A stretch of DNA of 64,000 bases from Usnea hakonensis (GCA_013423325.1 BLJB01000089.1:63788-127787), one strand, 5' to 3'; counted from the first letter of the stretch, positions 21,797 to 32,261 are shown. Numbers and translations are program-made. Notes: generated from the letters alone by a model not told the origin.

Positions 21797-23365
21797 ATGG
21801 ATATCAAGGCCGAGCCATACGAAACCTCTGATAGAGCGTCTTTTGCCTTTGTCTCTGCTCGAGATCGTTGGCCAGTCATTGTCACAGGAGCAATCGATGA
21901 CATCCACCGCGCAATTGTCGTCTGCGACGATGAACCAAAGCGAAAGGAAGGCAAGATCATACTGGAAGGGTTGGCGAAGCTGAAGTACGAGCTACAACAT
22001 GATCGTCAGTTGACGTACGGCAATCTCTTACAACGGCTGCCTGTATTTGGCTGATAGTTATAGACCGCTGGTCGATGATGGGATGCCAGACATTTCACAG
22101 TACAACAAGGAGCTAGAGTCATTGGGGACTCCAAAGTGGTTCAGCGTGCCATGGCTGTTTGCAGAATGCTACCTATACCGGTACAACGTGCAGGACTCTT
22201 CCAGAGCTCGAAGCTGATTGGCACAAGATAGACGCGTACATACCTCCTTTGCCCTTTCGGACCACTGGAAATCATATGATGTCTTTGCTCGTCAAAAAAT
22301 GTCCACCTTTCGCTCCTCACGACCAGCAGTCCTTGAACTAGCCGTCAAATACAGAGAACTGGTGTCGCAGTTAGAGAGGGACGTGAAATCTACAAAAGGA
22401 GTTGAAGAAGATGAAGCGGAGCGAATACTATTCACAGAGATGTGCGAGATTTGCTTGTGGGGCAATGCTACAGACCTGTCGCTATTGACTTCTTTGACCT
22501 ATGAAGATATACAAAAATTGCAAGGCGCTGATGCAAGGAAGAAGGCCGAAAGTAACATATTAGTCAATGACCTCCCGGCTGCGTATCAAGTCCTCAAGGA
22601 AGCGCAGAAGGCAGGAAAGAAAGATAGGCGGGTGGACATTGTACTTGACAATGCCGGCTTCGAGCTTTTTGTGGATCTCATCCTTGCCGGCTATCTTCTT
22701 GCCTCGGGCCTAGCTACGCAAATCACCCTGCATCCCAAGTCGATTCCTTGGTTTGTTTCGGATGTCATCCCAGGAGATTTTGCTGCACTCCTAAGCGCAC
22801 TCGCAAACCCTCAAAGCTTCTACTCTACGCGAGACGAAGGTTTAGATCACGCTCCGGAGCCTCTATCCGAGAAAGAGGCATCAGATCTCTCCTTCTTGTT
22901 CCAGCATTGGGCAGGCTATCATTCTGAGGGCCAATTGATTCTTCGACCAAATCTCTTCTGGACGTCTCCGTACAGCTACTGGCACTTACCGCAAGCTGAG
23001 CCTAGACTCTACGAGGATCTGAAAGAATCGGAGCTGGTGATCTTCAAGGGTGATCTCAACTATCGAAAACTGACAGCTGATGTTTGTTCTGTTCCTGCTT
23101 GCTGTGTTTGGGCCCGCTGACATGGGAGCAGGCAATGTGGGAGCCAACAACGCCATTTACTACAGCTATTGGGCCAATGGGACTCGCATCAAGAGTCCGC
23201 ACGCTAGCTCTTCGTACCTGCAAAGCCGACACTGTGGTCGGGCTACCGAGTGGCGCAGATGAGAGACTGAAGGACATGGACGGTGGTGGTGGTGACAGTG
23301 GGGCTAGGAAATGGGCATGGTCTGGAAAATGGGCCGTTGTGCAGTTCTGTGACGGAAAGCTCTGA
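21797..23365 (+). CDS. DUF89/ARMT1-like damage-control phosphatase
   Basis: Metal-dependent phosphatase family related to yeast YMR027W and human ARMT1; members act on damaged or side-product sugar phosphates, probably in the cytosol. Four exons: 21797-22014, 22064-22180, 22232-23081, 23132-23365; 472 residues, matching the yeast protein length. Introns are 49, 51 and 50 bp. Joins give QHDRQLT|PLVDDG, AECYLYR|RVHTSFALSDHW and KLTAD|AMWEPTTPF. Family signatures seen: DNAGFE at about residues 251-256 (Asp/Asn metal ligands), CLWGNATDLSLL, FKGDLNYRKLT, and the closing segment ADTVVGL. Start ATG 21797 agrees with the family N terminus (FAFVSARDRWPVIVTGAID). The substrate in this organism is not determinable from sequence. 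Confidence 0.9.
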
Positions 23366-24187
23366 TCCAGAGAACGTTTGTGCATGCTCCTAGAGTATCT
23401 GGCTGCCGGTGGTGCTCCGAAATAGAATCAATCGCGGAGACCTAGTGCGTAACCCCCACGCCCGACCTCATCTCTCCACGCCCCTCTCAAGCACCCACCA
23501 GTACCCATCTATGCACCTACAAAATCCCTTCAACCACCCAAGCCAGGCCCATTTCTCATTCGACTGCGTCTGTACAGACCCTCAGGAACTAGCTCTCCGC
23601 TACTCATTCCCGCACGTAAATGGACAACGCGAAGATGGTACCTCTCATCTCAACCCTCCTCTTTACGCCCCCCACCACCCAAGAATCCCCCCCTCCACCC
23701 ATCCCCACCACTTCTCAAGCACATTCCCAGTTCCCCGAAACCCCCACACTCCCACCCCTCTTGCCGCTTCCCCTCTTGCAAACCTAGTCCTTTATCCCCC
23801 CCGCGCCCTCCCCTCCTCTACACGATAAACCACAACATAATTTCCCCTTTCCCCCCTCTCAAGCTCCTCCCCCACCCCACCATCCAGATATCCAAGCACC
23901 AAAGCTCCTCCCCCTCCATAATTAAAGGAGGGTGTGTGCATGTGCGTGTGTTGGTTGGGAAAGATAGGAAGGGTGTGGATGGGGAAGGGGAGGGGGAGTG
24001 AGATGCTATGGACGGGGCTTATATGGGGGAGAGGGGAGGGCAAAGAGAGAGTAGGGTGGGGGATGATGGGAGAATTAGGAGGAGGTATCGAGGATCAAGA
24101 GTGGTAACAGATTTTCTTTCCCAAGGATTTCTTTCCCAAGGATTGCACATTGCCTATTTCGAGTCATACATTTGGTCATGGCCCATC
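23366..24187. other. Intergenic between convergent genes, C-rich
   Basis: 3' flanks of the DUF89 and oxidoreductase genes. Long CCACCC-type tracts (23440-23900) create open but low-complexity frames. No gene is supported. Confidence 0.5.
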
Positions 24188-25330
24188 TCACATCAGCAGG
24201 ACAATCTTCCCTCCCGCCCTATTCTCCTCCATCGTCCGATGCGCCTCCACAACCTCCTCCAACGAAAACGTCTTCCCAACACCAACCTTCAACGTCCCCT
24301 CCTTAATCTGCCTCACCATTTCCTCCAACGGCGTCTTCACAAAATCCCTCTCATCGCCCTGATACGTCGTCAAGCACACCGCCGTCGGCACCGCGGCCAT
24401 GACCTCAAAATCCGGAATCGACCACTGGCCAGACACCATACCCGTCATGCAGCAGATGCCGCCTCGCGTCACGCAGGACAGGGAGTCGAGGAGCGAGGAG
24501 GTGCCGACGAGCTCAAGCACTTTATTCGCGCCATCAGGCCAGATCTTCCGCACCTCTTCCTGCACCTTGCCATTATCAATAATGACATGGTCGCACCCAC
24601 TTCCCTTCAACAGCTCATCCCTCCCACTCTTCCTCGTCGTGCCCGCCACCGTAGCCCCATGATTCTTCGCAATCGCCGCAGCCGCCAACCCCACACTACT
24701 CGTGCCCCCTCTGACCAACAACCTATCCCCCTTCTGCAACTTCAGCGACGTAAACAAACTCCCATACGCCGTCTGCAACATCTCCGGCACCGCCCCCAAA
24801 ACCTCCCACTCCAACTCCGTCTCCACAGCCACCACGTTCCCCACAGGCGGACACGTATACTCCGCATACCCCCCATCAAACACCCGTCCAATCCCCCCCA
24901 TCGCCGTAGCGACAATCTGCCCCTTGTTGAACTCCCCGCCCGGACACTCTTCGACAAGCCCGCAGGCTTCGATGCCCAGGACGCGAGGGAATGTGACGCC
25001 GGGGGAGTGGCCCTGGCGCGTGAAGAGCTCGGAGCGGTTCAGACCGCAGGCTTTGACGCGGATGAGGACGCGGCCGGGAGTGGGGGTTGGGATGGGGATG
25101 TTTTCGATTTGGAGGACTTCGGGGCCGCCGGGGGAGTGCATCACGGCTGCGCGCATTGTTCGGGCCATGGTTGGGGGTGTGGTGGTGATGGGGCGGTATA
25201 CGGAGGGGTTTGTTGGTGTGTTTGGAGGGCGAAGATAGGTGTGGGGTTGATTGAGTAGGCGGGTAGGCAATTGTGCGTGGAGACGAGGGAATGGGGTCTT
25301 GTTGAGCTGGTAGATGGCTCTATATATCAT
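24188..25330 (-). CDS. Zinc-independent MDR oxidoreductase (quinone oxidoreductase-like), possible mitochondrial presequence
   Basis: Single-exon, 380 residues from ATG 25330 or 326 from ATG 25168 (MARTMRAAVMHSPGG). NADPH-dependent medium-chain reductase fold: GroES-like N-terminal half (VLIRVKACGLNRSEL, FPRVLGIEACGLV), then a Rossmann half with nucleotide motif GGTSSVGLAAAAIA and a following TTRK. This fits NADPH:quinone reductase-type enzymes. No structural-zinc cysteine cluster of classical alcohol dehydrogenases is present. The first 54 residues contain no Asp or Glu and are rich in Arg, Pro and Thr, compatible with a mitochondrial targeting peptide, so two isoforms are possible. A TATATA stretch overlaps the region just before ATG 25330, which slightly favours the shorter form. 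The long antisense frame here is a GC-bias shadow. Confidence 0.88.
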   Translation of the reverse strand: MIYRAIYQLNKTPFPRLHAQLPTRLLNQPHTYLRPPNTPTNPSVYRPITTTPPTMARTMRAAVMHSPGGPEVLQIENIPIPTPTPGRVLIRVKACGLNRSELFTRQGHSPGVTFPRVLGIEACGLVEECPGGEFNKGQIVATAMGGIGRVFDGGYAEYTCPPVGNVVAVETELEWEVLGAVPEMLQTAYGSLFTSLKLQKGDRLLVRGGTSSVGLAAAAIAKNHGATVAGTTRKSGRDELLKGSGCDHVIIDNGKVQEEVRKIWPDGANKVLELVGTSSLLDSLSCVTRGGICCMTGMVSGQWSIPDFEVMAAVPTAVCLTTYQGDERDFVKTPLEEMVRQIKEGTLKVGVGKTFSLEEVVEAHRTMEENRAGGKIVLLM

Positions 25331-25739
25331 ATTTCCCCCCTCCCCTTTCAGCCTTGTGTCTGGTGGGGAAGGGGTTGCTATGTTAGAGTTGGTGATCTAT
25401 CTTAGCAATGGCTTTGATAGATTTGGTCAGCGAGTACTAATGGATGACCAAGCAAGATTTAGGCGGTTTGCAGACTAACTCGAGAAGGGTTGATATCCAG
25501 AAACCCACATGCTCGCTCTCCAAGCCATCAGCTAGTCCGTCTTTTTCATCAGTCCTTGGAATCCTCTCGGAGGACAGCATGAATGGCATCTCAGTGAAGC
25601 ACTTTTCAATCGCATAAGTCTGTACCTCTAGAGTAGTAAGGAGCTTCTAATCAAGAAAGAGGCCTTGCCTTACCCTAATATGTACGGAGTACTGGGGCGT
25701 GGGACTTCCCAGTAGTGAAAAGCTTGTAAATCCCTAGGG
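25331..25739. other. 5' flank of the oxidoreductase gene
   Basis: No gene seen. Upstream region of the minus-strand oxidoreductase, grading into the repeat array that begins near 25740. Confidence 0.45.
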
Positions 25740-26105
25740 GCGAATTTGAGGCCTTCTAAATCCACTCCCAAATATACTCCCTAATCTACTACCAAATCCA
25801 CTGATTTCTTTCTTTTTCTTAGGGGGAGACCCCCTAAAACCCCACTTCCCTTCCAAATCCATTCCCAAATCCATTCTTTTTCTCAGGGGGAGACCCCCTG
25901 AAACCCCCCTTCGCTTCCAAATCTACTCCCAAATCCATTGATTTCTTCTTTTTCTCAGGGGGAGACCCCCTGATACCCCCCTCTTCTCTCCCAAATCCAC
26001 TGATTTCTTTCTTTTTCTCAGGGGGAGGCCCCCTAAAACCCCCTAAATCTACTCCTACCCCTTTTCTTCCGGGGGCACTCCGGGGGGCTCCAACGGGAGA
26101 GACCT
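25740..26105. repeat. Tandem array of a palindromic GC-rich unit
   Basis: Four diverged units of 63-72 bp, each centred on the perfect palindrome AGGGGGAGACCCCCT (25821-25835, 25885-25899, 25957-25971; the fourth, 26020-26034, has one change). They are separated by pyrimidine-rich TTTCTTTTTCTC and CCAAATCYAYTCC segments. A related GC block (GGGGGCACTCCGGGGGGCTCC) follows at 26071-26091, then an AT-rich tract to about 26240. The same 15-mer, inverted, is inside the hAT-like element at 17565-17579. Confidence 0.8.
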
Positions 26106-26627
26106 TCTTTTTTCTTCTTTTTAATATAGAACCTACAATAGGCGGTCAAAATCCTTAAATAAGATATCGTTTAAAAGCGTATTATTTACTCTATAACTCT
26201 ACCTCTTTATATTATTATCATATCGTATATGGAAGAAAAGGAATCAAAGTGAATCTCGGAAGAGGATTCGAAAAAGAAAAGTTCTTGAGACTTTCCTATT
26301 CGGGTATAAAGCCAATTTAGAGTGTGTTTTAGCTCCGGATGAGTCAAATCCGATTATATGATTGGCCATTGAGAAAAGGAGAAAGCAAGTTCCAATCACG
26401 CCACCAGCCTCCGGAGCCGGAAAAACTATCTTCCCCAAGCTCGCGGGGTCAATCTCACTCAGCTCCTCCCGCTCCTCATCCCCCACCGCTTCCTACCGCC
26501 CCAACACCATCGACAACAACAAGCATCCTCTCAAACAGCATCTCGAGTACCATATCAACCACCTTCACACACTCCATCCCACTCTTCTCTCTCCGCGCCT
26601 CAAGCACCCTTTGCAATAAACACGAAC

Positions 26628-26790
26628 ATGGGCCACAACAGCTGCCCCAAATGCGGTGCGGGTATTGCCGGTGGAGGCAAGAAGTGTGGAAGCTGTGGGG
26701 CTGTAAGTGGACTTCTTCATCTTCTATCTTGTTGTTTAAGTGTACAAGAGGCTGATGTGGTTGGTGGTGATGTAGGTGTGCCCCCAGTAG
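26628..26790 (+). CDS. 29-residue cysteine-rich microprotein (zinc-ribbon-like), spliced
   Basis: Exon 1 26628-26702 and exon 2 26776-26790, joined over a 73-bp intron (GTAAGT, CTGAT branch, TAG acceptor, phase 0). The ATG context AACATGG is strong (A at -3, G at +4). The product starts MGHNSCPKCGAG, has a Gly/Lys middle and ends CGSCGAVCPQ: CPKC and CGSC knuckles spaced 14 residues apart, plus one more Cys. It is Gly-rich and basic, with no signal peptide. The two CxxC pairs suggest a minimal zinc ribbon. A stop codon directly follows the tiny second exon. Function unknown. Flanking sequence 26791-27162 contains no gene. Confidence 0.7.
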
Positions 26791-27162
26791 GGTAGTACTG
26801 CTGAAGATATACGAGAACAATGGAGGGGTGGCTGGGGAATTGAAGGCGATTACGTGGTTATGATTTACGGCTGTTCATGAGGGATGTCTGGTGCGGAGAT
26901 TTGTTTGTAAGGGAGGGATTGGGGGCGAGTGAAGTGGTTGCATTCTTTGCCGATACGGGGAGTGTTTATGCTTGCGTAGGTGTCATAGGGCCATTTGGGT
27001 CAAAAGTGTAGCAGGTGGAACATTATCTGGTTCTCTTATGAACTGTTATGAGTCTTGTTGACGATGTTGCTCGCCTTCTCTTCTGCAATGGTCTCATACT
27101 GTTGGTTCTTGTTTGACGTAAAGATCAATGATTGTAAGAGCATTGACTTGTCGCATTCTGTC

Positions 27163-28407
27163 TCATGTTTCAGATCCCGTGTATGATGCGATGTGGACTG
27201 CGAGACCTGCAAAGGAGGGGATTGTCAAGTTGCGACCCGTTTCCGTGTCCTCGCGCATTTTGGCCTCGGCGTTAGCGATCAAAACGTCAGTCTCGCGGAT
27301 CATCACATCCAGACTATCCAATACAGTTGATGGAGTCGTGCCAAAATACCTGTTAATCATCCCGCTATACAGGTCAGGGCGCTTGAGTAACTTGACCTCC
27401 GTTTCCAGGGCTATGCGCTCAACTTGGCGGCGAAGACACTGCATCCCTTGTTTCGCAAGCCTAGGATTTTCGAGTCCCAGGCTCGATGAACAAGCAAGAC
27501 CCCCTCCACGGGCTCCGCCGGACAGGTCGAAATTTATCGACATCAGGGTTGATGGCAGCTTGGCGCAAAGACCCCCCCACTTGTCATGAATCGCTTCGTT
27601 GTGTTTGCCTAAGCAGTCATTGCAACCGTAAATCCGAATGTTCATGGACCGAACCTGAGACAATTGGACGGCCGAGAGTTCGCCGAGGAACAGCTGGAGA
27701 GCAACAGGACAAGAGAAATCAAAGGTCATTGTTGAGAGGAAGACGCGATCGAATTCGAATTTTGTATCAGCGGTAGCGAGGCGAAGGGGCATGACAAAGT
27801 CCGGGGGGGGTCCGAAGGATTTTTGGCGCAGGCAAAAGACTTTGTCGAGCTCTGAATCCTTGGATTCATGGGCATAAATGGTTGGTTTGATCCCAATCTC
27901 AAACTCGCCCTTAAAGTCTTGTTTCATCACCAACCATGTCACACCGAATGGGTGAGATAGACGATCTTGTTGAGCAAGGGGATCCAGATAGAGCTTGTAT
28001 CTAAGAGCTTCTTCTATGTACTCTTCAAGCACAAGGCGGAAGATCTTATGACGAACCTCGAAGGGAAGGTATCCCAGAGTACCGAGTCGTCTGGACAGTT
28101 CATCATCCAGGGCTCTAGCTCCAGAAAACCAGGCCCAGCGCACCTTGGTCTGCCTGATTGCCTGCTCGAATGCCTGCGATTTGAGATCAGAGATGGCGCG
28201 AACAGGCTTGCAATGGTAGTCTTTGCAGCCCACAGGATCCATCGTACGAATCACTTCGGGGCATTGACATTGAAGCGTAAAGCGGGCAAATGTGACAGTG
28301 ATTGCACAATCTTCGTCAAGAAATTCGTCCTCGTGATGGAGGTCCGTGGAGACAACCTCGGGCTCTGAAGCGACTGGTTGACCCGTCATGATGTACGACG
28401 ACATCAT
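27163..28407 (-). CDS. 2EXR/F-box-like protein, paralog 1 (no intron)
   Basis: Single exon, 414 residues from ATG 28407 (MMSSYIM; the frame runs upstream to non-ATG codons). Shares with 37486-38782 and 42359-43388 the core W-F-S-x-A-x3-L-D-D-x4-R-L-G-T-L-G-Y-L-P-x-E-x-R, similar to the 2EXR/F-box-like start (LPxExRxxIW) of large fungal protein families. A conserved FxFSCPV...LRS/RSM...GC segment follows. A cysteine cluster precedes the core (CQCPEV...GCKDYHC). The two paralogs have an intron exactly between W-A and W-F-S; here the codons are directly joined (VRWAWFSG). Function of the family is unknown; substrate recognition for ubiquitin ligases is only a guess. Confidence 0.75.
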   Translation of the reverse strand: MMSSYIMTGQPVASEPEVVSTDLHHEDEFLDEDCAITVTFARFTLQCQCPEVIRTMDPVGCKDYHCKPVRAISDLKSQAFEQAIRQTKVRWAWFSGARALDDELSRRLGTLGYLPFEVRHKIFRLVLEEYIEEALRYKLYLDPLAQQDRLSHPFGVTWLVMKQDFKGEFEIGIKPTIYAHESKDSELDKVFCLRQKSFGPPPDFVMPLRLATADTKFEFDRVFLSTMTFDFSCPVALQLFLGELSAVQLSQVRSMNIRIYGCNDCLGKHNEAIHDKWGGLCAKLPSTLMSINFDLSGGARGGGLACSSSLGLENPRLAKQGMQCLRRQVERIALETEVKLLKRPDLYSGMINRYFGTTPSTVLDSLDVMIRETDVLIANAEAKMREDTETGRNLTIPSFAGLAVHIASYTGSET

Positions 28408-29311
28408 GCTAGTCTGGTTCAGGCAAGTTCTAGCAAATTGTGTTGCTGGGTGTTGCCGTGTCACCGAAGTCAGGGATATGGGTGAATCTACCAATAGTTT
28501 AGATACGGAGACAGATAACGTTCACACGACCAGCTGGCGAGAAAGGATTCAACTTGCGAACCTGTTGGTTTTGATGATAGTGTGGTTGATGAAAGGCAGT
28601 CTTTACCAATTTTGAGTAATGCAGAAAGTTTTTGCACTCGTAATGGTCAAGATGAGAGAAAGTTAGACCATGTGGCTGCAAGGCATAGTGTCAACAGTCC
28701 CCGGATGAGGGCGGTAGAGTGCTAAGTGCTTGCGAAAGATGGAAGGAATATGTGGGAGATGAATCCCACGGTATGGACAGTCGAGGATGGATAGCCAGGT
28801 CCACAATTGTTTGGAAAATCCCGCAGAATCCCCCTTTCTGAAGGCAAATAGGGGGATCGAGCATCCTCGGATGCTGCTGTCTGATACGACCATGTCCGTG
28901 AGCGGGAGGTCGAAATACTCGTGTGATAATACATGGAGTAAATTACGACGTATGAAGTAAGTATGGGGTAAGTACGGGTCATCTCGTATTGATAGCTCGG
29001 GACCACAGGCGAACAGTCGACCAATGGCTGACTGGGACCAATCGATATGAGCCTTGCTACAAAGTAGTACAAAGTGCTACAACATTGGGTCAGCTCTCTT
29101 TGTAGACAATCTTTAAATACCGTGCACGTGATCACGCGTTTTGGTGGCGCAGTAAATCCCAGCCACAAAGCCAAGGCAAACTAGCAAGTCATTGTTCCGC
29201 ATACGACAACACCTCGACACATGAAACGGGCAGTCTGATGTCTAGTATATCTGCTAAGAGCAAGCAAACTCGAAAGATTTTGAAGACTCTAGTTCATCCC
29301 TAGGCGTGAAT
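28408..29311. other. Divergent intergenic region
   Basis: 5' regions of the 2EXR-like gene (minus) and the T5orf172 gene (plus). No supported gene; frames to 150 codons (28722-29174 -) start at non-ATG codons and show no family features. Confidence 0.5.
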
Positions 29312-30757
29312 ATGCCCTTCATTCCTTACACACCCGAGTCCCTTTTACAACGATCCGACAGCAAAGACCCGGGCACAACGTGCAAAGGCATCACTTCCGC
29401 TGGTAGACCGTGCAGACGTGACATTCGAAGCTCTCCTCAATCGTCGCCTACGGGTAATCGAAAGTCCAAAAGCGGAGTGATAGCAGTGCTGCAGCCCCAA
29501 GACGAGGAGCATGAGGGTGCTGCAGCGTACTTTTGCTTTCAACACAAAGACCAAGCAGAGACCCTCGCGGGCGGTGACCAAGATGGCAGACAGGCGAATA
29601 TAGTGCCAGTGCAGCAACGCACGAGCGTTGATACCTTGGTTGACCGAACGGGAGTTTTGGATGTTGAAGAAGATGAAACATCGTCCAAAGGCCGACATAA
29701 GAGGGTCCATGCTAGACCTGCAAGAAAGGAAACACTACCAAGGAAGTGGCAAGATGTCGACGGTCCTCTGATTGCAATATCGGGAGAGAAGCAAACTCCG
29801 GCTGGAAGAGGGACACAGAGGCGCCATGCAAAAGGGCAGACAAACATATCATTTTCTTTGTTCTGCTGTACTACTTCAGACCGAGATGCATTGCCTCCTC
29901 CGCGCGTCCAACGCCACTCCGAGAAGTCGGAGCATCCCTGTGCAGGCGTCAAAATGCCTTGCTCCATGCAGCAGGCCGAAAGGCCATCACACTCCAGACC
30001 CCCGAATTCGCGTTTACCCGTGGCATCTGGTAGTCCAAGGCCATCACAGGTAATGCAAGGAAGCAATTCTACGAAGCTGTCCAGCAGACCAACTGCTCAG
30101 CAGCATCGCTCGTCTCACACCCAAGATCTACTAACATTGATGCCGATGACGCTATCGCCTCAAACGACGTCTCTTCTACTCGCCGAGCTAGCAAAGCCAG
30201 TGTCACAGCACGACGAAGAAGGCTACATTTACATGTTCTGGCTCACAGATGACACCATCGCCGCCCCTGACGTTCAAGCTGCTTCTTCATTACTCTCGCA
30301 TGGTGCCTCGAGTACTATCAATGGAGGTCGCAAGAGCGACGTCCTAGCTCAAAGCCTGAATAACAAAAGTGCCTCTTCCAAGTCAAAGACGATGCTCTTG
30401 AAAATCGGCCGAGCTTCCAACGTCCAACGTCGTATGAACGAATGGAACCGTCAATGTGGTTACAATCTATCCCTTGTTCGCTTTTACCCTTATCTTCCGA
30501 CTTCTCCATTGCCATCCCGGTCAGATACTTCTTCTCCGCCAGCATCACCCTCGGCTCCACAAAAGGTACCGCACGCCCACAGGGTCGAGAGGTTAATTCA
30601 TCTCGAACTTGCGGAGTGCAGGGTGAAGCGTGACTGTGAGAGCTGTGGTAAGGAGCACAGAGAATGGTTTGAGGTCGAAAGTAGTAGGAATGGGCTAAGG
30701 GGTGTAGACGAAGTTATTAGAAGGTGGACTGAGTGGGGAATGAAGGCAGGTAGGTGA
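29312..30757 (+). CDS. T5orf172 / DUF1766 domain protein
   Basis: Single exon, 481 residues from ATG 29312 (A at -3). The N terminus carries a CKGITSAGRPCRR...YFCFQHKDQ cysteine/histidine module usual in fungal members. A long Ser/Pro-rich linker follows, then the T5orf172 (MUG113-like, GIY-YIG-related) domain from about residue 310: GYIYMFWLTD, LLKIGRASNVQRRMNEWNRQC, HRVERLIHLELAE, and a closing CESCGKEHREWFEVE. The family is named after a phage T5 protein and S. pombe Mug113; DNA binding or nuclease ancestry is inferred from the fold, and whether a catalytic site survives is unclear. No splice signals are needed. Confidence 0.85.
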   Translation: MPFIPYTPESLLQRSDSKDPGTTCKGITSAGRPCRRDIRSSPQSSPTGNRKSKSGVIAVLQPQDEEHEGAAAYFCFQHKDQAETLAGGDQDGRQANIVPVQQRTSVDTLVDRTGVLDVEEDETSSKGRHKRVHARPARKETLPRKWQDVDGPLIAISGEKQTPAGRGTQRRHAKGQTNISFSLFCCTTSDRDALPPPRVQRHSEKSEHPCAGVKMPCSMQQAERPSHSRPPNSRLPVASGSPRPSQVMQGSNSTKLSSRPTAQQHRSSHTQDLLTLMPMTLSPQTTSLLLAELAKPVSQHDEEGYIYMFWLTDDTIAAPDVQAASSLLSHGASSTINGGRKSDVLAQSLNNKSASSKSKTMLLKIGRASNVQRRMNEWNRQCGYNLSLVRFYPYLPTSPLPSRSDTSSPPASPSAPQKVPHAHRVERLIHLELAECRVKRDCESCGKEHREWFEVESSRNGLRGVDEVIRRWTEWGMKAGR

Positions 30758-31070
30758 GTGTTTACGTGGGCAGATTCCGGTAACGATTTGGATGGCTATG
30801 ATGAAGAATTTACGGCTTGTGATTTACTACTGATGGTTGCCGGGCAATGGGCGAATTGTCATCGCTTTATTCAACCATATGACGAAGCGTTCATCTAAGA
30901 TTAGGAGGACTAGTTTTGTATATCGTTATCCCTAATGCCAAGTCACTTACCTGCTTTAGAAAGCTTCAGCTCTATGATTTGGCCTTATAGAAGCAGCCAA
31001 CGCAAGTATGGGTATCTCTCTTCAATCCCGAATTCCACGCTTAGCCATGCATGCAACTCCATCTAGCCCA
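30758..31070. other. Intergenic between convergent genes
   Basis: 313 bp of 3' flanks of the T5orf172 gene and dcp1; nothing else seen. Confidence 0.5.
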
Positions 31071-31790
31071 TCACCGATTCGCCCTAGCTTTTCTAAACAA
31101 CTCTCCCAGGACGTCATGATTTTGACTGGAATCCGGCTGCTGCACGACAGGCATGTTGGAATCCAGATCTCTGGCCGGGTTGAGTAGCGCCATCAGATCC
31201 GGAGCACTTGACCCAGCAGTGTGCTGCTGCTGCACGTAACCGTTCGACTGCACATCCGCAACCCCAGTCTCAGACTTCCTTCCCGCATTCTTCGCACACT
31301 CAGATATGCACTTCCCACAAGCGGCCCTCACACCCTTCGTACTGCCCAGCTCTTCCTCAAAGATCCAAAGCCCATACACTTTCTGCTCGTCTGCACTCCC
31401 ATTTCCAGGGCGAACATTATCCGTGCCATTCCCCTGCAAGATGATGTACTCCTCCGTCAAATCCACCTCCCCAGCACTTTGCAAATGCAGCACAAAGTTG
31501 TCTAACCCGCGCCGATTGAGCACCACCACGGCATGTCCCTCATCCCGTAGGCGTACCACAAAGAGTGAACCCTCGATACCGCATCTCTCCCATGCTTGAG
31601 CGGTGATGTTGAAGATGTAGATGACGGCGTAGGGTGCTAGGAAATCGATGGAGACGGTGGAGGGCAGGTAACGCTGGAGGACCGCGAGGTTGAGATGGGC
31701 ATCTGTGATGGTGGAAGTCGTGGGGGCGGTGTATGCGAATTGGTGGTCCAGGATTGGTGGGTCATGGGAAGTGTAAATTGTGGTTGCCAT
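31071..31790 (-). CDS. dcp1: mRNA-decapping enzyme subunit Dcp1
   Basis: Dcp1 activates the Dcp2 decapping enzyme in cytoplasmic 5'-3' mRNA decay. From ATG 31790 (G at -3 and +4) the product has 239 residues. The EVH1-type Dcp1 domain shows LNLAVLQRYLPS, APYAVIYIFN, W-ERCGIEGSLFVVRL, VVVLNRRGLDNFVLHL, TEEYIIL and VYGLWIFEEE. A variable tail ends LMALLNPARD...GELFRKARAN. The frame stays open to another ATG at 32069 (332 residues), but the extra 93 residues are not typical of the family and would narrow the divergent promoter. No intron is evident. Divergent from the phosphatase gene. Confidence 0.87.
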   Translation of the reverse strand: MATTIYTSHDPPILDHQFAYTAPTTSTITDAHLNLAVLQRYLPSTVSIDFLAPYAVIYIFNITAQAWERCGIEGSLFVVRLRDEGHAVVVLNRRGLDNFVLHLQSAGEVDLTEEYIILQGNGTDNVRPGNGSADEQKVYGLWIFEEELGSTKGVRAACGKCISECAKNAGRKSETGVADVQSNGYVQQQHTAGSSAPDLMALLNPARDLDSNMPVVQQPDSSQNHDVLGELFRKARANR

Positions 31791-32261
31791 GACGGAAGGA
31801 TGCTCAAAGGCGGTGTGTGATGACGATGGAGATGTGACAGCCTGAACAAATGCAAGTTGTTTTCGGGGGTTTCGGGGTGTGGGGGTGTGGGGGTTTCGAC
31901 CGGGGGGGTCGCTTGGGGACTCAATAGGAGGCTCTGAAATTGTGGGGAGCCCTAGAGCAACCCCTGGTAAGGCCCCTATCTTGGCAGCCCCGGGCCATAG
32001 CGACAGGGCTAGCGCCTCGGAGATATACTTTAGCAGTGACGATCTTGTCCAGACTTTTTTGAAACCCATTCCTTGAATCCTTGATGGCGGTTGACGCGGA
32101 GCCCCACAGCGCCTTATATATTCCCCAAATGCCAGAACTAATGCAACGTAAATCGCTTCGCTACTTCTTTCACCAAGCTCTGCAGGAACTTGCTGATCGC
32201 CTTGAAGTTCAGCCCAGAGCGCAATAAAAGTATTTCTACATGCAGGGCAACGCCCCTTACG
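31791..32261. promoter_or_regulatory. Divergent promoter between dcp1 and the 5-phosphatase gene
   Basis: A 471-bp gap between opposed start codons. It contains a GGGTGTGGGGGT tract near 31870-31895 and may encode an alternative Dcp1 N terminus. Confidence 0.45.

Noticed and set aside
24008..25258. 416-codon frame antisense to the oxidoreductase
   Set aside because: Starts in 3' flank and is rich in His, Arg and Pro as expected for the complement of GC-biased codons.
25740..26105. Evenly spaced palindromes resembling a CRISPR array
   Set aside because: Eukaryotic context, repeat units vary in length and sequence, spacers are pyrimidine-rich repeats themselves and no cas genes exist.
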